Shown piece after piece: positions 21,924 through 22,168 of a stretch of DNA of 22,168 bases; the stretch's first letter is position 1; each line of letters starts with the position of its first letter. Below the pieces are notes generated by a model, which was not told the origin of the DNA, did no database searches, and saw only the letters and a program-made list of their open reading frames with translations. The position numbers were made by a program, and so were the translations under genes. Source of the DNA: SCTD01 sp036675425 (GTDB lineage: Bacteria; Actinomycetota; Actinomycetes; Mycobacteriales; SCTD01); the NCBI GenBank assembly GCA_036675425.1, contig JAKFFB010000082.1:1-22168 (forward strand), written 5' to 3'.

Positions 21924-22168
21924 TCAGGCCGCGGGAGCCAGCCGGGACAGGCCGTTGACGACGCGGTCCAGGGCGTCGCCACCGCGCGGGTCGGTGAGGT
22001 TCGCGAGCAGCTTCAGGGTCAGCTTCATGAGGGTCGGCCGGGGCAGCCCGTGCCGGGTGGCCAGCGCCATCACCTGCGGGTGGCCGATGAGGTGCACGAA
22101 GACCCGGCCGAGCGTGTAGTAGCCGCCGTAGACCGCCTTCATCTGCTGGGGGTAGGCCTCCAGCGCGC
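21924..22168 (-). CDS. geranylgeranyl/menaquinone reductase family protein, C-terminal part (runs off right edge)
   Basis: Only the last 80 or so residues are in the window; the 5' end lies beyond it. The visible part (ALEAYPQQMKAVYGGYYTLG, then RVFVHLIGHP and HGLPRPTLMKLTLKLLANL) matches the C-terminal end of actinobacterial geranylgeranyl-reductase-family flavoproteins. Members such as mycobacterial MenJ saturate a double bond in the menaquinone side chain. The FAD-binding N-terminus is outside the window, so the assignment rests on this tail plus position directly upstream of nuoA, a known actinobacterial arrangement. An in-frame ATG at 22142 exists but is internal, because the similarity continues upstream of it to the edge. 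Confidence 0.7.
   Translation of the reverse strand, partial: ALEAYPQQMKAVYGGYYTLGRVFVHLIGHPQVMALATRHGLPRPTLMKLTLKLLANLTDPRGGDALDRVVNGLSRLAPAA

Noticed and set aside
1..22168. CRISPR array, insertion sequence, integrase, prophage or defence genes
   Set aside because: No regularly spaced repeats, transposase or integrase motifs, or defence-type domains were seen. The window is dense with core-metabolism genes.

Overview
The window is a high-GC (clearly around or above 70% by eye) bacterial chromosome segment from an actinomycete. The strongest signs are: a complete 14-gene nuo operon (nuoA to nuoN) packed with GTGA/ATGA overlaps; frequent GTG starts; a tRNA-Thr, tRNA-Met, rpmG, hadA-like gene block; and a geranylgeranyl-reductase-family gene next to nuoA. 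Gene order and protein style suggest a Geodermatophilales-like lineage, but that placement is recall and inference, not a search result.

Left part (1-2360): the 5' end of a secreted Gly/Pro/Ala-rich protein gene runs off the left edge. A possible Crp/GlxR-type operator lies upstream of it. Next come a single hadA-like (R)-hydratase-fold gene, rpmG (L33), tRNA-Met(CAT) and tRNA-Thr(GGT), all on the minus strand. A FetB/YbbM-type (UPF0014) membrane permease gene on the plus strand sits alone between tRNA-Thr and tRNA-Tyr(GTA).

Middle-left (2360-3942): yajQ (plus) and htpX (minus) converge and overlap by 10 bp at their stops. Between htpX and the end of the nuo transcript lies a 65-bp imperfect palindrome.

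Right part (3943-21820): one long minus-strand operon, nuoA-B-C-D-E-F-G-H-I-J-K-L-M-N, followed without a gap by a long-chain polyprenyl diphosphate synthase. After that comes a second, reduced set of complex I genes: a 135-aa NuoB-like, a 182-aa NuoC-like and a 145-aa NuoI-like protein. No second NuoD or second membrane subunit is present in the window. Almost every junction overlaps or abuts, which suggests one translationally coupled unit of about 18 genes. The 3' end of a geranylgeranyl/menaquinone reductase-family gene lies upstream of nuoA.

How it fits together: NuoE/F/G take electrons from NADH, NuoB/C/D/I pass them to quinone, and NuoA/H/J/K/L/M/N form the proton-pumping arm. The polyprenyl synthase and the flanking reductase-family gene plausibly make and modify the menaquinone tail, so electron carrier and carrier-reducing enzyme are co-located. 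The most intriguing element is the NuoB2-C2-I2 set: all Fe-S ligands are kept, but the NuoB segment that lines the quinone pocket is replaced and the NuoI membrane-docking helix is missing.
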